Shown: positions 23,616 through 32,727 of the stretch, in pieces | How the letters are laid out: each line of letters begins with the position of its first letter | Position numbering within the stretch: the first letter of the stretch is position 1 | NCBI GenBank assembly: GCA_963675945.1 | Contig: OY780932.1 | Span: forward strand, 3,658,001-3,722,000 | Length of the DNA: 64,000 nucleotides | Direction of reading: 5' to 3' | DNA from: G963556115 sp963675945 | GTDB lineage: Bacteria; Planctomycetota; SZUA-567 | Translations under genes and position numbers: made by a program | The notes under the pieces: model-generated | The model's input: only the letters and a program-made list of their open reading frames with translations | What the model was told of the DNA's origin: nothing | The model's database searches: none

Positions 23616-24995
23616 CTATTTCTTGGCCAAGCGTCGTTTCCAGCGGGCGAGCGACTTTTCAACCTCTTGCAAGCCGGCACTTCCCGCAGATTTATAGGCC
23701 TGCGGCGTTTGCGCCGGATTTAGACAAGCAAAGACGTCTGCCGTAATAAGTTCGCACACTCCCTGCATCGTCTCAAGCTCAAGATCGCAGAGTCTGCAAC
23801 CTCTCTCCTCAGCGATACGCACCAAGCGACCTGACACTTCATGACAATTTCTAAAGGGTAAACCAGCCTCGACCAGATACTCAGCCAAAACCGTCGCATC
23901 CAGAAAACCGCCCTCAAGCATCTCTGCCGCCACCTCTTCTCTAAATTTTAGCGTCTCGGCAAAACCAGCGAGACAACTCAAGGTCATTTCCGCCGTCTTT
24001 ACCGCATCGAATAACGGCTCCTTATCCTCCTGCAAATCCCGGTTGTAGGTCATGGGTAGTCCCTTGACCACGGTCAAGATAGTCATGAGCGAACCTATCA
24101 CTCTGCCACTCTTACCCCGGGTAAGTTCAAGGAGGTCGGGATTACGTTTCTGCGGCATGATACTGCTGCCGGTACTCCAGGCGTCATGGAGTACAAGCAG
24201 ATTCCACTCGGAACTTGCCCAGAGTATTACATCTTCCGCGAAACGTGAAAGATGTACAAACATCGTCGCTAAACCTGCCAGAACTTCAATTACAAAATCC
24301 CGGTCACTCACCGCATCCATACTATTTGGACAGATTCGGTCAAAACCGAGTTCTTTACAGGTTATACTTCTATCTATCGGGAGTGTCGTTCCCGCCATGG
24401 CGCAGCTCCCAAGCGGCAGCATATTCACCCGTTTACGCGCATCAAGCAACCGCTCTACATCACGCCCCAGCATCTCCACATAAGCCAGCAGATGCTGCGC
24501 TAGCAATACCGGCTGCGCCCGCTGCAGATGGGTATACCCAGGGATAACCAGCCGTTTATTCGCCTCAGCAATCTTTACCAGTACCCGCTGCAAATCCTGA
24601 ATGAGGCAGACAATTCCATCTATTTTCTCCCTGATCCAGAGCCGTAAATCCGTTGCCACCTGATCATTTCTGCTCCGCGCCGTATGCAGCTTACGCGCCG
24701 GATCACCGATCTTCTCGGTCAGAGCTGCCTCAATAGACATATGAATGTCCTCATACTTAATATCGAAGACAAACTCACCGCTGGCAATCTCCCGGGCGAT
24801 CTCCTTCATGCCTTTTCTAATCGCAGCCAGATCCTTACGGGTAATCAACTTTACCTCTGCCAGCATCTTGGCATGAGCCAGACTCCCTCTAATATCAACC
24901 TCAGCCAGTTCCCGGTCATAGCTAATAGACTCGGTAAAAATCTCCATTAACTCGCTGGTACTGACCGCGAATCGCCCCTTCCACAATTTTGCCAT
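23616..24995 (-). CDS. argH: Argininosuccinate lyase
   Basis: 459 aa, typical length. Cleaves argininosuccinate to arginine and fumarate, the last step of arginine synthesis; a cytoplasmic homotetramer. Begins AKLWKGRFAVSTSELMEIFTESI; has HTARSRNDQVATDLRLW, GYTHLQRAQPV with catalytic His, and the superfamily signature GSSIMPQKRNPD with catalytic Ser, followed by the C-terminal domain. Start ATG with GAGAGGG 4 bases before. First gene of argH-cobI-coaX. Its own upstream region (24996-25231, shared with malic enzyme) shows no promoter I would defend on the minus strand. Confidence 0.97.
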   Translation of the reverse strand: MAKLWKGRFAVSTSELMEIFTESISYDRELAEVDIRGSLAHAKMLAEVKLITRKDLAAIRKGMKEIAREIASGEFVFDIKYEDIHMSIEAALTEKIGDPARKLHTARSRNDQVATDLRLWIREKIDGIVCLIQDLQRVLVKIAEANKRLVIPGYTHLQRAQPVLLAQHLLAYVEMLGRDVERLLDARKRVNMLPLGSCAMAGTTLPIDRSITCKELGFDRICPNSMDAVSDRDFVIEVLAGLATMFVHLSRFAEDVILWASSEWNLLVLHDAWSTGSSIMPQKRNPDLLELTRGKSGRVIGSLMTILTVVKGLPMTYNRDLQEDKEPLFDAVKTAEMTLSCLAGFAETLKFREEVAAEMLEGGFLDATVLAEYLVEAGLPFRNCHEVSGRLVRIAEERGCRLCDLELETMQGVCELITADVFACLNPAQTPQAYKSAGSAGLQEVEKSLARWKRRLAKK

Positions 24996-25231
24996 AATAC
25001 CCTCTCTTCACACCAACAATAGAATAATCTTTTATCCCAGACTGATTTTACAACTTTCCCCGACAAACGCAACCAAATTGCCAAAAATCACCCCGTAAAA
25101 GGCAGATTATCCCGGAATAACTTATTGCTATAATCCAGATAAAACAGATAATACGGTAAATGGTTGTATTTAGTAACCCAGTCCGATTAGAGACCTGATT
25201 TTACATAAATCAATAGCAAGGAGACCAATAC

Positions 25232-26680
25232 ATGGCTTATAAAGCAAGCAACAGCGCCGCCTACGGAATGAAGATAAACATGAATATCCCCAATATTCCC
25301 GGCAGCTTCATGCGCATTGCCAAAGTCATCGCCGATGCCAATGCCACCATCGATATAGTTGAGATGCTCTCAGACAACGGCCCCTATAAAAAACGTTGCG
25401 TACATGTAAACTGCAGCAGTATCGAGCATGAAAAAGAGGTCATCCGCGTGCTCCAGCAGCTTGAGGGGGTACATATCGAAGAGGTTATCGACAAGACTAT
25501 CGAATACCACCTACACGGCAAGATGGAGATTCATGGGTTCAGACCCTTACAGAATAAGAGCGACCTCTCGATCGCCTATACCCCCGGGGTAGCCCGCCCC
25601 TGCAAGATTATTGCCGCTGACAAGGAACAAGCAGACAACCTCACCTGTAAGGGTAATACGGTAGCGATTGTCACCGATGGCACCGCAGTTCTCGGACTCG
25701 GCGATATCGGGCCGGAAGCAGCACTCCCGGTGTTGGAGGGCAAGTGCCTCTTATTCAAAGAATTTGCCGGCGTCGACGCTATACCGATCTGTGTTGACAC
25801 CAAAGATCCCGAAGAAATTGTCAAACTTGTCAAGCAGATAAGCCCCACCTTCGGCGGAATAAACCTTGAAGACATCTCAGCTCCACGCTGTTTTGAAATC
25901 GAAGAGAAACTCAAAGCCGAATTGAAGATCCCGGTCTTCCATGACGATCAACACGGCACTGGGATTGTAGCTCTCGCCGCTTTGTATAATGCCCTCAAAG
26001 TCACCGGCAAAAAAATTGGCGAGATCAAGGCTGTAGTCTGTGGTCTAGGCTCGGCCGGTACCGCCTGTGCCAAGATGTTTTATAACGCCGGCCTCAAGAA
26101 TATCATCGGGGTCGATAAACACGGCACCATCAACTCCGACACCGAGTGCAACGGTAATCCAGGATTCGAGTGGTTCAAGCATAATACCAACCCGGACAAC
26201 GTTGCAGGCAAGCTGGACGAGGTCATCAAGGGCGCAGATGTCTTCCTCGGAGTATCAGCTCCGGGTGTACTCAGCCTGGAGGCGGTAAAAAGCATGAACC
26301 AAGAAGCCATTATCTTCGCTATGGCCAATCCGATTCCAGAGATTATGCCGGAACTAGCCGCCGAACATGTTGCCGTCATGGCGACAGGCAGATCAGACTA
26401 CCCCAACCAGATCAATAATGTTCTGGCCTTCCCCGGGCTCTTCCGAGGCGCACTGGACTGCCGTGCTACAGCGATAACCGAGAGCATGAAGCTCGCTGCG
26501 GCTCAGGCGATAGCGGATATTGTCGGCGATAATCTGGCAACCAACTACATTATCCCCTCCCCGCTTGATCCAACCGTGGCCGAGAAGGTTGCTCAGGCGG
26601 TAAAGCAGCAGGCAATCAATGAAGGCATCGGCAAGCTGCACCCATGTCCAGCTCCGACCTTCAACACCCTTGAATTCTAG
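25232..26680 (+). CDS. NAD(P)-dependent malic enzyme with N-terminal ACT domain
   Basis: 482 aa. Decarboxylates malate to pyruvate with reduction of NAD(P). An ACT-type regulatory domain (about 10-90: NIPNIPGSFMRIAKVIADANATIDIVEM) precedes the malic enzyme: SIAYTPGVARPC (catalytic Tyr), VTDGTAVLGLGDIGPEAALPVLEGK, KISPTFGGINLEDISAPRCFEIE, FHDDQHGTGIV (metal site), GLGSAGTACAKM (nucleotide fold) and FPGLFRGALD. The ACT fusion suggests allosteric control by an amino acid or similar small molecule. AAGGAG lies 8 bases before ATG. A TATAAT at 25129-25134 with a poor -35 might be its promoter. Followed 68 bases later by asnB. Confidence 0.94.
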   Translation: MAYKASNSAAYGMKINMNIPNIPGSFMRIAKVIADANATIDIVEMLSDNGPYKKRCVHVNCSSIEHEKEVIRVLQQLEGVHIEEVIDKTIEYHLHGKMEIHGFRPLQNKSDLSIAYTPGVARPCKIIAADKEQADNLTCKGNTVAIVTDGTAVLGLGDIGPEAALPVLEGKCLLFKEFAGVDAIPICVDTKDPEEIVKLVKQISPTFGGINLEDISAPRCFEIEEKLKAELKIPVFHDDQHGTGIVALAALYNALKVTGKKIGEIKAVVCGLGSAGTACAKMFYNAGLKNIIGVDKHGTINSDTECNGNPGFEWFKHNTNPDNVAGKLDEVIKGADVFLGVSAPGVLSLEAVKSMNQEAIIFAMANPIPEIMPELAAEHVAVMATGRSDYPNQINNVLAFPGLFRGALDCRATAITESMKLAAAQAIADIVGDNLATNYIIPSPLDPTVAEKVAQAVKQQAINEGIGKLHPCPAPTFNTLEF

Positions 26681-26748
26681 CAATCAGCGCAACAACTGTT
26701 GGTACATGGTTTGAATATTTAACCCCAGCCTTGAGGACAAATACTAAT

Positions 26749-28605
26749 ATGTGCGGTATTGCAGGCTATACAGGAGAGTTGATAGGCGGTATTCTTGATA
26801 AGATGGGCAAGACTCTTGTCCACCGCGGACCTGACGCCGTCGGCTTCTACAATATCCCTGAAGTCCACCTGGTTCACCGGCGCTTACGGGTTATCGACAT
26901 CGAGTCCGGCGCTCAGCCGATGTCTACCGAAGACGGGAATCTCACCGTCATCTTCAACGGTGAGATATTCAATCACCGTGAACTCCGACACGAACTGGAA
27001 GCCCTTGGGCATATATTCCAGAGTGATCACTCCGATACCGAGGTACTCTTGCACGGCTATCGGCAGTGGCAGGAGGAGTTACCCCAAAAACTCAACGGGA
27101 TGTGGGCATTCTGTATCTACGACAAACCGCGCCACCGCCTCTTTCTCTCCCGTGACCGCTTCGGCCAGAAACCGCTCTACTACACCCAAACCCGCGAAGG
27201 CCTGGTATTTGCTTCAGAACTGGCAGCTATCGAGAAACATCCCTGCACCCAACAGAAGATCTCACGCCTGAGCCTACAGAAATTCTTCGCCTACGGCTTT
27301 ATTCCCCACCCGCACACGATCTACGAACGGATTAAAAAACTGCCTGGCGGACACAACCTCAGTTACGACCTCAAGACTGCCAAACTCAGCCTCAAGCGTT
27401 ACTGGCACTATGAACTGGAACCAGACAACGCCCTGCTTGCTCGGGATGAAGCAGAACTCTGCGCCGAACTGCGTTCGCTACTCAGTGAAGCGACCAGAAT
27501 CCGCCTGGATGCAGATGTCCCGCTCGGGATACTACTGAGCGGAGGCATCGACTCTTCAGCGATAGCAGCTTTTGCCAGCCGACACGCCAATCACGTCTCA
27601 ACCTTTTCCATCGGTTTTGATCAGAAATCTTACGACGAATCCGCGTACTCCACCCAGGTCGCCAAGTTTCTACACAGCGACCACCACCTGAGCATACTTA
27701 CCCTCGCCCACACTAAAGACACGCTACCGGAGATTCTCTCCCGACTCGATGAACCTCAGGGCGATGACTCGTTACTACCGACCTATCTGGTAGCCCACAC
27801 CGCGCAAAAACACGTAACGGTAGCCCTCGGTGGTGATGGCGGGGACGAGCTCTTCAGCGGCTATGAAGCCTTCAGATTCTGGCGCTGGGCACGCAGATAC
27901 AATAAATACCTGCCTAGGCCGATACATAAGGCGGTAAACCTTCTCACCCGCAACATACCTGCGGCACACAGCTATATGTCTCTGAGTCTGAAGTTAAAGA
28001 GATTTTTTCACGCCTCAGGACGAAAAATGTCGGTTTGGATCCCCTGTCTCATGGCTCCGCTCCAGCTTGAGGACATTCAGGAACTATTTGCTGAAAAGAT
28101 CAGTCTGGATGAACTCTATGCTGAAGCTATCGAATGTTGGGACAGGTGCCACAGTGACTGGGTAGGTGACCGGATCACCCAGTACTATATAGATTACTAC
28201 CTCCAGGACGGCATCCTCGCCAAGACCGATAGAGCCTCAATGCTCAACAGCCTCGAACTGCGTAGCCCCTTTCTAGATATAAAACTAGCTGATTTCTGCC
28301 GTCGTCTGCCACACCAGCTCAAACTTCGCGGCGGCACCACCAAGTATCTTCTCAAGAAGGCGCTCGAGCCAATACTACCCGCGGAGATTCTCTATCGAAG
28401 CAAACAGGGCTTCTCACCGCCAACCGGCGACTGGTTCGCCAGTAATAACCTGGCTTTTACCTCCCAGACTGAGATCCTCTATAACCAGAAGAAAGCGTAT
28501 AACCTCTTTGCCGAACACCGTCAAGGAAAGAATGACAACCGCCTTTTTCTCTGGAATCAGCTCACCCTGGAGTACTTCCTCCAACGAATTCATAAGGATA
28601 CCTGA
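26749..28605 (+). CDS. asnB: Asparagine synthase (glutamine-hydrolysing)
   Basis: 618 aa from ATG 26749, chosen because the glutaminase nucleophile must be Cys2 (MCGIAGYTGE); the open frame extends six codons upstream from a TTG. The class II glutamine amidotransferase domain (about 1-215: HRGPDAVG, FNGEIFNHRELR, SDTEVLLHGY, MWAFCIYD, SRDRFGQKPLYY) supplies ammonia; the synthetase domain has the PP-loop LSGGIDSSAIAAF, GGDGGDELFSGYEAF and KTDRASMLNSLELRSPFLD. Converts aspartate to asparagine, although AsnB paralogues can also serve surface-glycan or peptide pathways. Its TGA overlaps the truA ATG (TGATG), indicating coupled translation. Confidence 0.95.
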   Translation: MCGIAGYTGELIGGILDKMGKTLVHRGPDAVGFYNIPEVHLVHRRLRVIDIESGAQPMSTEDGNLTVIFNGEIFNHRELRHELEALGHIFQSDHSDTEVLLHGYRQWQEELPQKLNGMWAFCIYDKPRHRLFLSRDRFGQKPLYYTQTREGLVFASELAAIEKHPCTQQKISRLSLQKFFAYGFIPHPHTIYERIKKLPGGHNLSYDLKTAKLSLKRYWHYELEPDNALLARDEAELCAELRSLLSEATRIRLDADVPLGILLSGGIDSSAIAAFASRHANHVSTFSIGFDQKSYDESAYSTQVAKFLHSDHHLSILTLAHTKDTLPEILSRLDEPQGDDSLLPTYLVAHTAQKHVTVALGGDGGDELFSGYEAFRFWRWARRYNKYLPRPIHKAVNLLTRNIPAAHSYMSLSLKLKRFFHASGRKMSVWIPCLMAPLQLEDIQELFAEKISLDELYAEAIECWDRCHSDWVGDRITQYYIDYYLQDGILAKTDRASMLNSLELRSPFLDIKLADFCRRLPHQLKLRGGTTKYLLKKALEPILPAEILYRSKQGFSPPTGDWFASNNLAFTSQTEILYNQKKAYNLFAEHRQGKNDNRLFLWNQLTLEYFLQRIHKDT

Positions 28606-29357
28606 TGCCAGAGACCCGCCTGATCAAACTGACCATTGAGTACGATGGTACAAATTACGCCGGCTGGCAGGTACAACCAAATGCGGTAACCATCCAGAGC
28701 CGACTCGAAGAAGCGGTAAAACGTCTCACTGGCGAGAGCGTCAAGGTTTACGGTGCTGGACGGACAGATGCCGGAGTACACGCCCGCGGCCAGGTAGCCA
28801 CCTTCAGGACACAGAGTACAATTCCTCTGAACAACCTTGCCCGGGCACTCACCAGCCGCCTGCCCAAAGACATCTCGGTACGAAAAGCTGAAGAAGTTGC
28901 GATCACCTTCGACCCCAGACACGGAGCCAAGATGAAGCTCTACCGTTACCAGATCTACGCTTCAAAGATCGCCCCCGCCATCGGCCGACAGTATCTCTGG
29001 CATATAGGTTGGGAGTTGGATATAGAGAAGATGCGCCAAGCAGCAAGGTACCTTGAAGGCGAGCATGATTATACCAGCTTCTCAAATCAGGAGTGTAATA
29101 ATAGCGAGGCCAATAATATCCGCACCGTCGACCGCTGCAAACTTGACTATCAAGACAATATCATTACTATCGACGTTATGGGGCGGTCATTCCTCTACAA
29201 TATGGTGCGCAATATTGTCGGCACCCTGGTAGATGTAGGACGCGGCAGGATTGCCCCTGAAGCGATACCAGCAATCTTCGCTGCGCGCAACCGCCAACAT
29301 GCCGGTCAGGGCGCTCCCGCCCAGGGTCTAACTTTAGAGTGGATCGAATACAGTTAA
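28605..29357 (+). CDS. truA: tRNA pseudouridine(38-40) synthase
   Basis: 250 aa. Isomerises uridines 38-40 of the tRNA anticodon arm. YDGTNYAGWQVQPNAVTIQ at the N-terminus, GAGRTDAGVHARGQVATF with the catalytic Asp, and SFLYNMVRNIVGTLVDVGRG near the C-terminus are diagnostic. The start codon overlaps the asnB stop by one base. It ends in a 194-bp gap before a convergent gene; no clear terminator is visible there. Confidence 0.96.
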   Translation: MPETRLIKLTIEYDGTNYAGWQVQPNAVTIQSRLEEAVKRLTGESVKVYGAGRTDAGVHARGQVATFRTQSTIPLNNLARALTSRLPKDISVRKAEEVAITFDPRHGAKMKLYRYQIYASKIAPAIGRQYLWHIGWELDIEKMRQAARYLEGEHDYTSFSNQECNNSEANNIRTVDRCKLDYQDNIITIDVMGRSFLYNMVRNIVGTLVDVGRGRIAPEAIPAIFAARNRQHAGQGAPAQGLTLEWIEYS

Positions 29358-29551
29358 AATCAAATAACCAGATAATATGTACTTAACTACTTGGACTTGC
29401 AGCAATGCAGGATTGACCTCTACTATAAGCCCAGTAACAAGGATAGGTTTTTAGTTTTTGAGTCTCAGGTTAAAGCATAATCATAAAATATCTGACCGCT
29501 AACATTCTAACCTTTATAGACAACCGGTTAAGCCGAAAGCCGATCAGAACT

Positions 29552-30502
29552 TCAAGCCTGAGCTATAAACCGCCGCACCACAAAGACTTTTTTACCCGGA
29601 ACTTCTGGATAACTATCAACCGGTTCCCGCTCCTGCATAATCTCCTCCAGTCGTTTTTTTAGCGAGTGAATACGCACCCCGCCTGGATATTTATCCGGAT
29701 ACCGCGGTCTACTCTCAATCACCGTTTCGCTGTCAAGCACCACCAGCACATGCCCCTTCCAGACGATAAGATCCAGTGGTTCAAGCTTCTGAATTATCGC
29801 CTCGGCATCCAGCCCGGCAATCGCCACCGCAGTTCCATACCCGACCAACTCAGAGGTATTTCTCGGAGTAGCCCCCTGCGTCGCCGCATAGAGCATTCCC
29901 GAACAGTCAACCCCTTCGAGTATCCAAGCACTCCGATTCTCCGCGATAAAATCCTGATAATCTTCTATCTCGCCGATAGGATAAAACTTGAGCTGCTCTA
30001 CAATACCATCAGGAACATTCCCGCCCCAGCGGTACGGCACCCCTTCCAGCTCCTGCAGTGCGGCGATAATCTCCTCACGCGCTGGCAGCGCCACCTCCCG
30101 CTCCGGATCATCTTTAAAACAGCGCACCACATAATTCCCGTCGATATACAACCGTTTAGTACTAGTATACTCCTCGGTAGTAACCTCATACACATAGATT
30201 CTGCCGAATTTATACGTATTGTGATGCACAAACTTACTGCCCTTTAAGGCGATAAACTCCAGCTCACGCATGTGCCCCAGAGCATCAAGCTTCAACCTGG
30301 GCTTGAGCAACTTATAATCATAGTAGAGTGAGGGTATCCACGGTAGCGAATACACCGGCGTCGGCAGAATCGATCTGAGATGAATCCCCTCCTCCTCCGG
30401 ATCGACAATCTTGCGCAGATCATCCTGCGCCGCCCTGAGTTCTGACTGCAGCAGACAGCCAGCACATAGCAGTAATAACAGCAACCACACTCTACCCTTC
30501 AT
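29552..30502 (-). CDS. Exported NlpC/P60-type cell-wall peptidase
   Basis: 316 aa. A signal sequence (GRVWLLLLLLCAGC) may be cut as a lipoprotein at Cys16, though the lipobox is imperfect. A central beta-rich part (about 50-165) precedes the NlpC/P60 region: ELEGVPYRWGGN, then VDCSGMLY with the catalytic Cys, TPRNTSEL, LEPLDLIVWKGHVLVVLDSETVIES with the catalytic His. The order Cys-His fits papain-like cleavage of peptidoglycan stem peptides. The insertion between WGGN and DCSG is longer than usual. GGAGGAG before ATG; it starts 9 bases after satP, so the two appear cotranscribed. Confidence 0.85.
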   Translation of the reverse strand: MKGRVWLLLLLLCAGCLLQSELRAAQDDLRKIVDPEEEGIHLRSILPTPVYSLPWIPSLYYDYKLLKPRLKLDALGHMRELEFIALKGSKFVHHNTYKFGRIYVYEVTTEEYTSTKRLYIDGNYVVRCFKDDPEREVALPAREEIIAALQELEGVPYRWGGNVPDGIVEQLKFYPIGEIEDYQDFIAENRSAWILEGVDCSGMLYAATQGATPRNTSELVGYGTAVAIAGLDAEAIIQKLEPLDLIVWKGHVLVVLDSETVIESRPRYPDKYPGGVRIHSLKKRLEEIMQEREPVDSYPEVPGKKVFVVRRFIAQA

Positions 30503-30511
30503 AGACTCCTC

Positions 30512-31072
30512 CTACCCTATAGGAAAGACAGTACGCCCGAATTTTTCATTGACGATCTCAGCCATGGCCAGATAAAACGCACTGAATCCGCAGATAATTC
30601 CTTCATAACCAGCAATCACCTTGATCCCGTGGTTATGGGTAAAGTCTGCAATTGCCAGGAGCAGAAAGAGAATTGTAAGTGAACCAAAGACTACCTGTAA
30701 GGCCTTATTCGCCTTGAGTGTTCCGACATACATATAAAGGGTAAAGAGTCCCCATAATGCAAGAAAACAGCCCATGAACTCTGCCGGCACCGGCTTGATA
30801 CCAAGCCCCATATTCGGCAATACCCAGATACCTACCAGCGTAATCCAGAAAAAACCATACGAGATAAATGCCGTCATCCCGAATGAATTACCCTTCTTGA
30901 ATTCAAGAATACCGGCAATCACCTGAGCAGCTCCGCCATAGAACAAGCCCATCGCCATAATCATTGCATCCACTTCTGGAAAGAACCCAGCATTATGTAT
31001 ATTCAACAGTACTGTAGTCATCCCAAAACCCATAAGTCCGAGCGGAGCAGGGTTAGCAAGTTTCTCACTCAT
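30512..31072 (-). CDS. satP: Acetate/succinate uptake transporter (GPR1/FUN34/YaaH)
   Basis: 186 aa with six predicted membrane helices. The family signature NPAPLGLMGFGMTTVLLNIHN is at the N-terminus, followed by LFYGGAAQVIAGILEFKKGNSFG and AFISYGFFW. Family members import acetate and sometimes succinate across the inner membrane. The NlpC/P60 gene follows 9 bases after. A 125-bp gap separates it from the MFS gene upstream; no terminator is evident, so all three may be read together. Confidence 0.93.
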   Translation of the reverse strand: MSEKLANPAPLGLMGFGMTTVLLNIHNAGFFPEVDAMIMAMGLFYGGAAQVIAGILEFKKGNSFGMTAFISYGFFWITLVGIWVLPNMGLGIKPVPAEFMGCFLALWGLFTLYMYVGTLKANKALQVVFGSLTILFLLLAIADFTHNHGIKVIAGYEGIICGFSAFYLAMAEIVNEKFGRTVFPIG

Positions 31073-31197
31073 AACACATCACACCTTATCAATCAAAATA
31101 CCAAACAACCGGTATCACCCAACATAGCGCCAAGCAATACCCTCCCAAAAAACGCAGGTGTAAATAATAACCATAACCCCTGCCGGATGCAACAACG

Positions 31198-32478
31198 TTA
31201 TTGTGCTTTATCTGCCCCTTGCCGGGACTTGGCCAGTAACGGCAAAAAGATAAGCATTCCAACCCCGGCAAAGACCGTCGCCACCAGAGTCACTGTCGGA
31301 TAATCCCAGCGATGTGCAATAAAACCGGCCAGTACCGCAGCAATCACACTCGACAACGCAAAAGAGGCATTGAACAACCCCAGTCCTTCACCCTGACTGA
31401 ACGGGGTCAACTCACTGGCGAATGCCGTACCACCGACAATAAGCGGCGACCAAGCAATAGGAATCATCGCAAACGCGGCCGGCACCAGCAACCACCACTC
31501 TGCCTCCCCAATATAACAGAGTAGCGCCAGCCCCAATAGCGAGACAAAGAGCATCACTATCCCGATAAAGACAACCAGCGCATTCCCAATCCTCCTGCCA
31601 AGGATACCGGAAGGAGCATAGACAAAGGCACCGACTGTCGCAAAGACCGCATAATAAGTAGAAGAGATCCCTGCCGAAATCTTATACGATTTTTCCATCA
31701 GCAGGGGATAGAGATTCATAAACAGCCACATTCCGAGTGTAACCAGAAACCAACTGAGTAGAAGCAGCCCGAATCTACTGATAATTCCCCGGATAAAATC
31801 CCGCAGAGCAATAGTAGTAATAATCTGATAACGGTGAAACGGGGCAAATACCGATCTGGTTCGACGTGAGTAATGATGCGGAATGTGCTTGTGCGCATGC
31901 TCAAACGATGCGGTATATATCGACGGTACCGTAACCCTGCTGATAAGAAACCCTGGAAGCATCAGAACCCCGGCAAAGATCATCCCGTAGTCGGCAGCGC
32001 AGGCAAAGAGCGCCGCCCCGAACAATCCCAGCGCCTGCCCGGTTCCGTAAAATGTCTGAAGCCAGCCGATCCGCTGATCCCACTCCTCATGCGGCGCCAC
32101 TTCGACAATATACATCGCCGACAGTGTATTACCGGCTCCAGCACTCAGCCCGATTATCAGCGCCAACAGAAACCACAAACCCACACCTTGAGCAAAGACA
32201 AAACCAATCACACTCAAACCCATAAGGATATAACTACCAAGATAGATTTTTTTATAAATATTATACTTATCAGCCAATGAGCCAAAGAATGGTGAAGCGA
32301 GCTGCCCCAGATAGAAGGCCGCCACCACCAACCCTGCCTCAACCGGTCCTTTCTTACTACCGACAATTACCGGAATCAGAATCGGAGCCAGCCCGAGTAC
32401 AATCGCACCTTGCAGCAAAAACCCCCAATACCACTTCTCAACATACTTTGAATGCAGAATATCCTGTATCTTTGACAT
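31198..32478 (-). CDS. Major facilitator superfamily transporter
   Basis: 426 aa, about 12 membrane helices. The cytoplasmic loop 2-3 motif is GSLADKYNIYKKIYLG, and there is a long central loop rich in His/Arg (HAHKHIPHHYSRRTRS) between the two six-helix halves. Substrate cannot be assigned; the neighbour satP suggests a carboxylate, but this is inference. AAGGG before ATG. The upstream hairpin at 32650-32677 isolates it from the sensor kinase gene. Confidence 0.85.
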   Translation of the reverse strand: MSKIQDILHSKYVEKWYWGFLLQGAIVLGLAPILIPVIVGSKKGPVEAGLVVAAFYLGQLASPFFGSLADKYNIYKKIYLGSYILMGLSVIGFVFAQGVGLWFLLALIIGLSAGAGNTLSAMYIVEVAPHEEWDQRIGWLQTFYGTGQALGLFGAALFACAADYGMIFAGVLMLPGFLISRVTVPSIYTASFEHAHKHIPHHYSRRTRSVFAPFHRYQIITTIALRDFIRGIISRFGLLLLSWFLVTLGMWLFMNLYPLLMEKSYKISAGISSTYYAVFATVGAFVYAPSGILGRRIGNALVVFIGIVMLFVSLLGLALLCYIGEAEWWLLVPAAFAMIPIAWSPLIVGGTAFASELTPFSQGEGLGLFNASFALSSVIAAVLAGFIAHRWDYPTVTLVATVFAGVGMLIFLPLLAKSRQGADKAQ

Positions 32479-32649
32479 TACTCAAACCCTTTATTTCTCT
32501 CAGATAGAATCGACCCTTACATTTTGACAGATTATTAAAATACTACAAGCGAAAAAACGTCAGCTTCCTCTTTCTTCCATAACCGCACTTCTTATTATCA
32601 CCTTAAATTATCCTATACTTTTGTATACATCACCTAACCGCCAAAGATA

Positions 32650-32677
32650 GTAGGCATCCTAAGTTCAGGATGCCTAC
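32650..32677 (-). terminator. Terminator after hybrid kinase gene 2
   Basis: GTAGGCATCCT (32650-32660) and AGGATGCCTAC (32667-32677) form an 11-bp perfect stem with a 6-nt loop. On the minus strand it is followed by TATCTTTG. It lies 51 bases after the kinase stop. Confidence 0.7.
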
Positions 32678-32727
32678 AAATCTAAGAATCATGATAACCC
32701 CACACGGCACAATACCACTTCCCGAAA

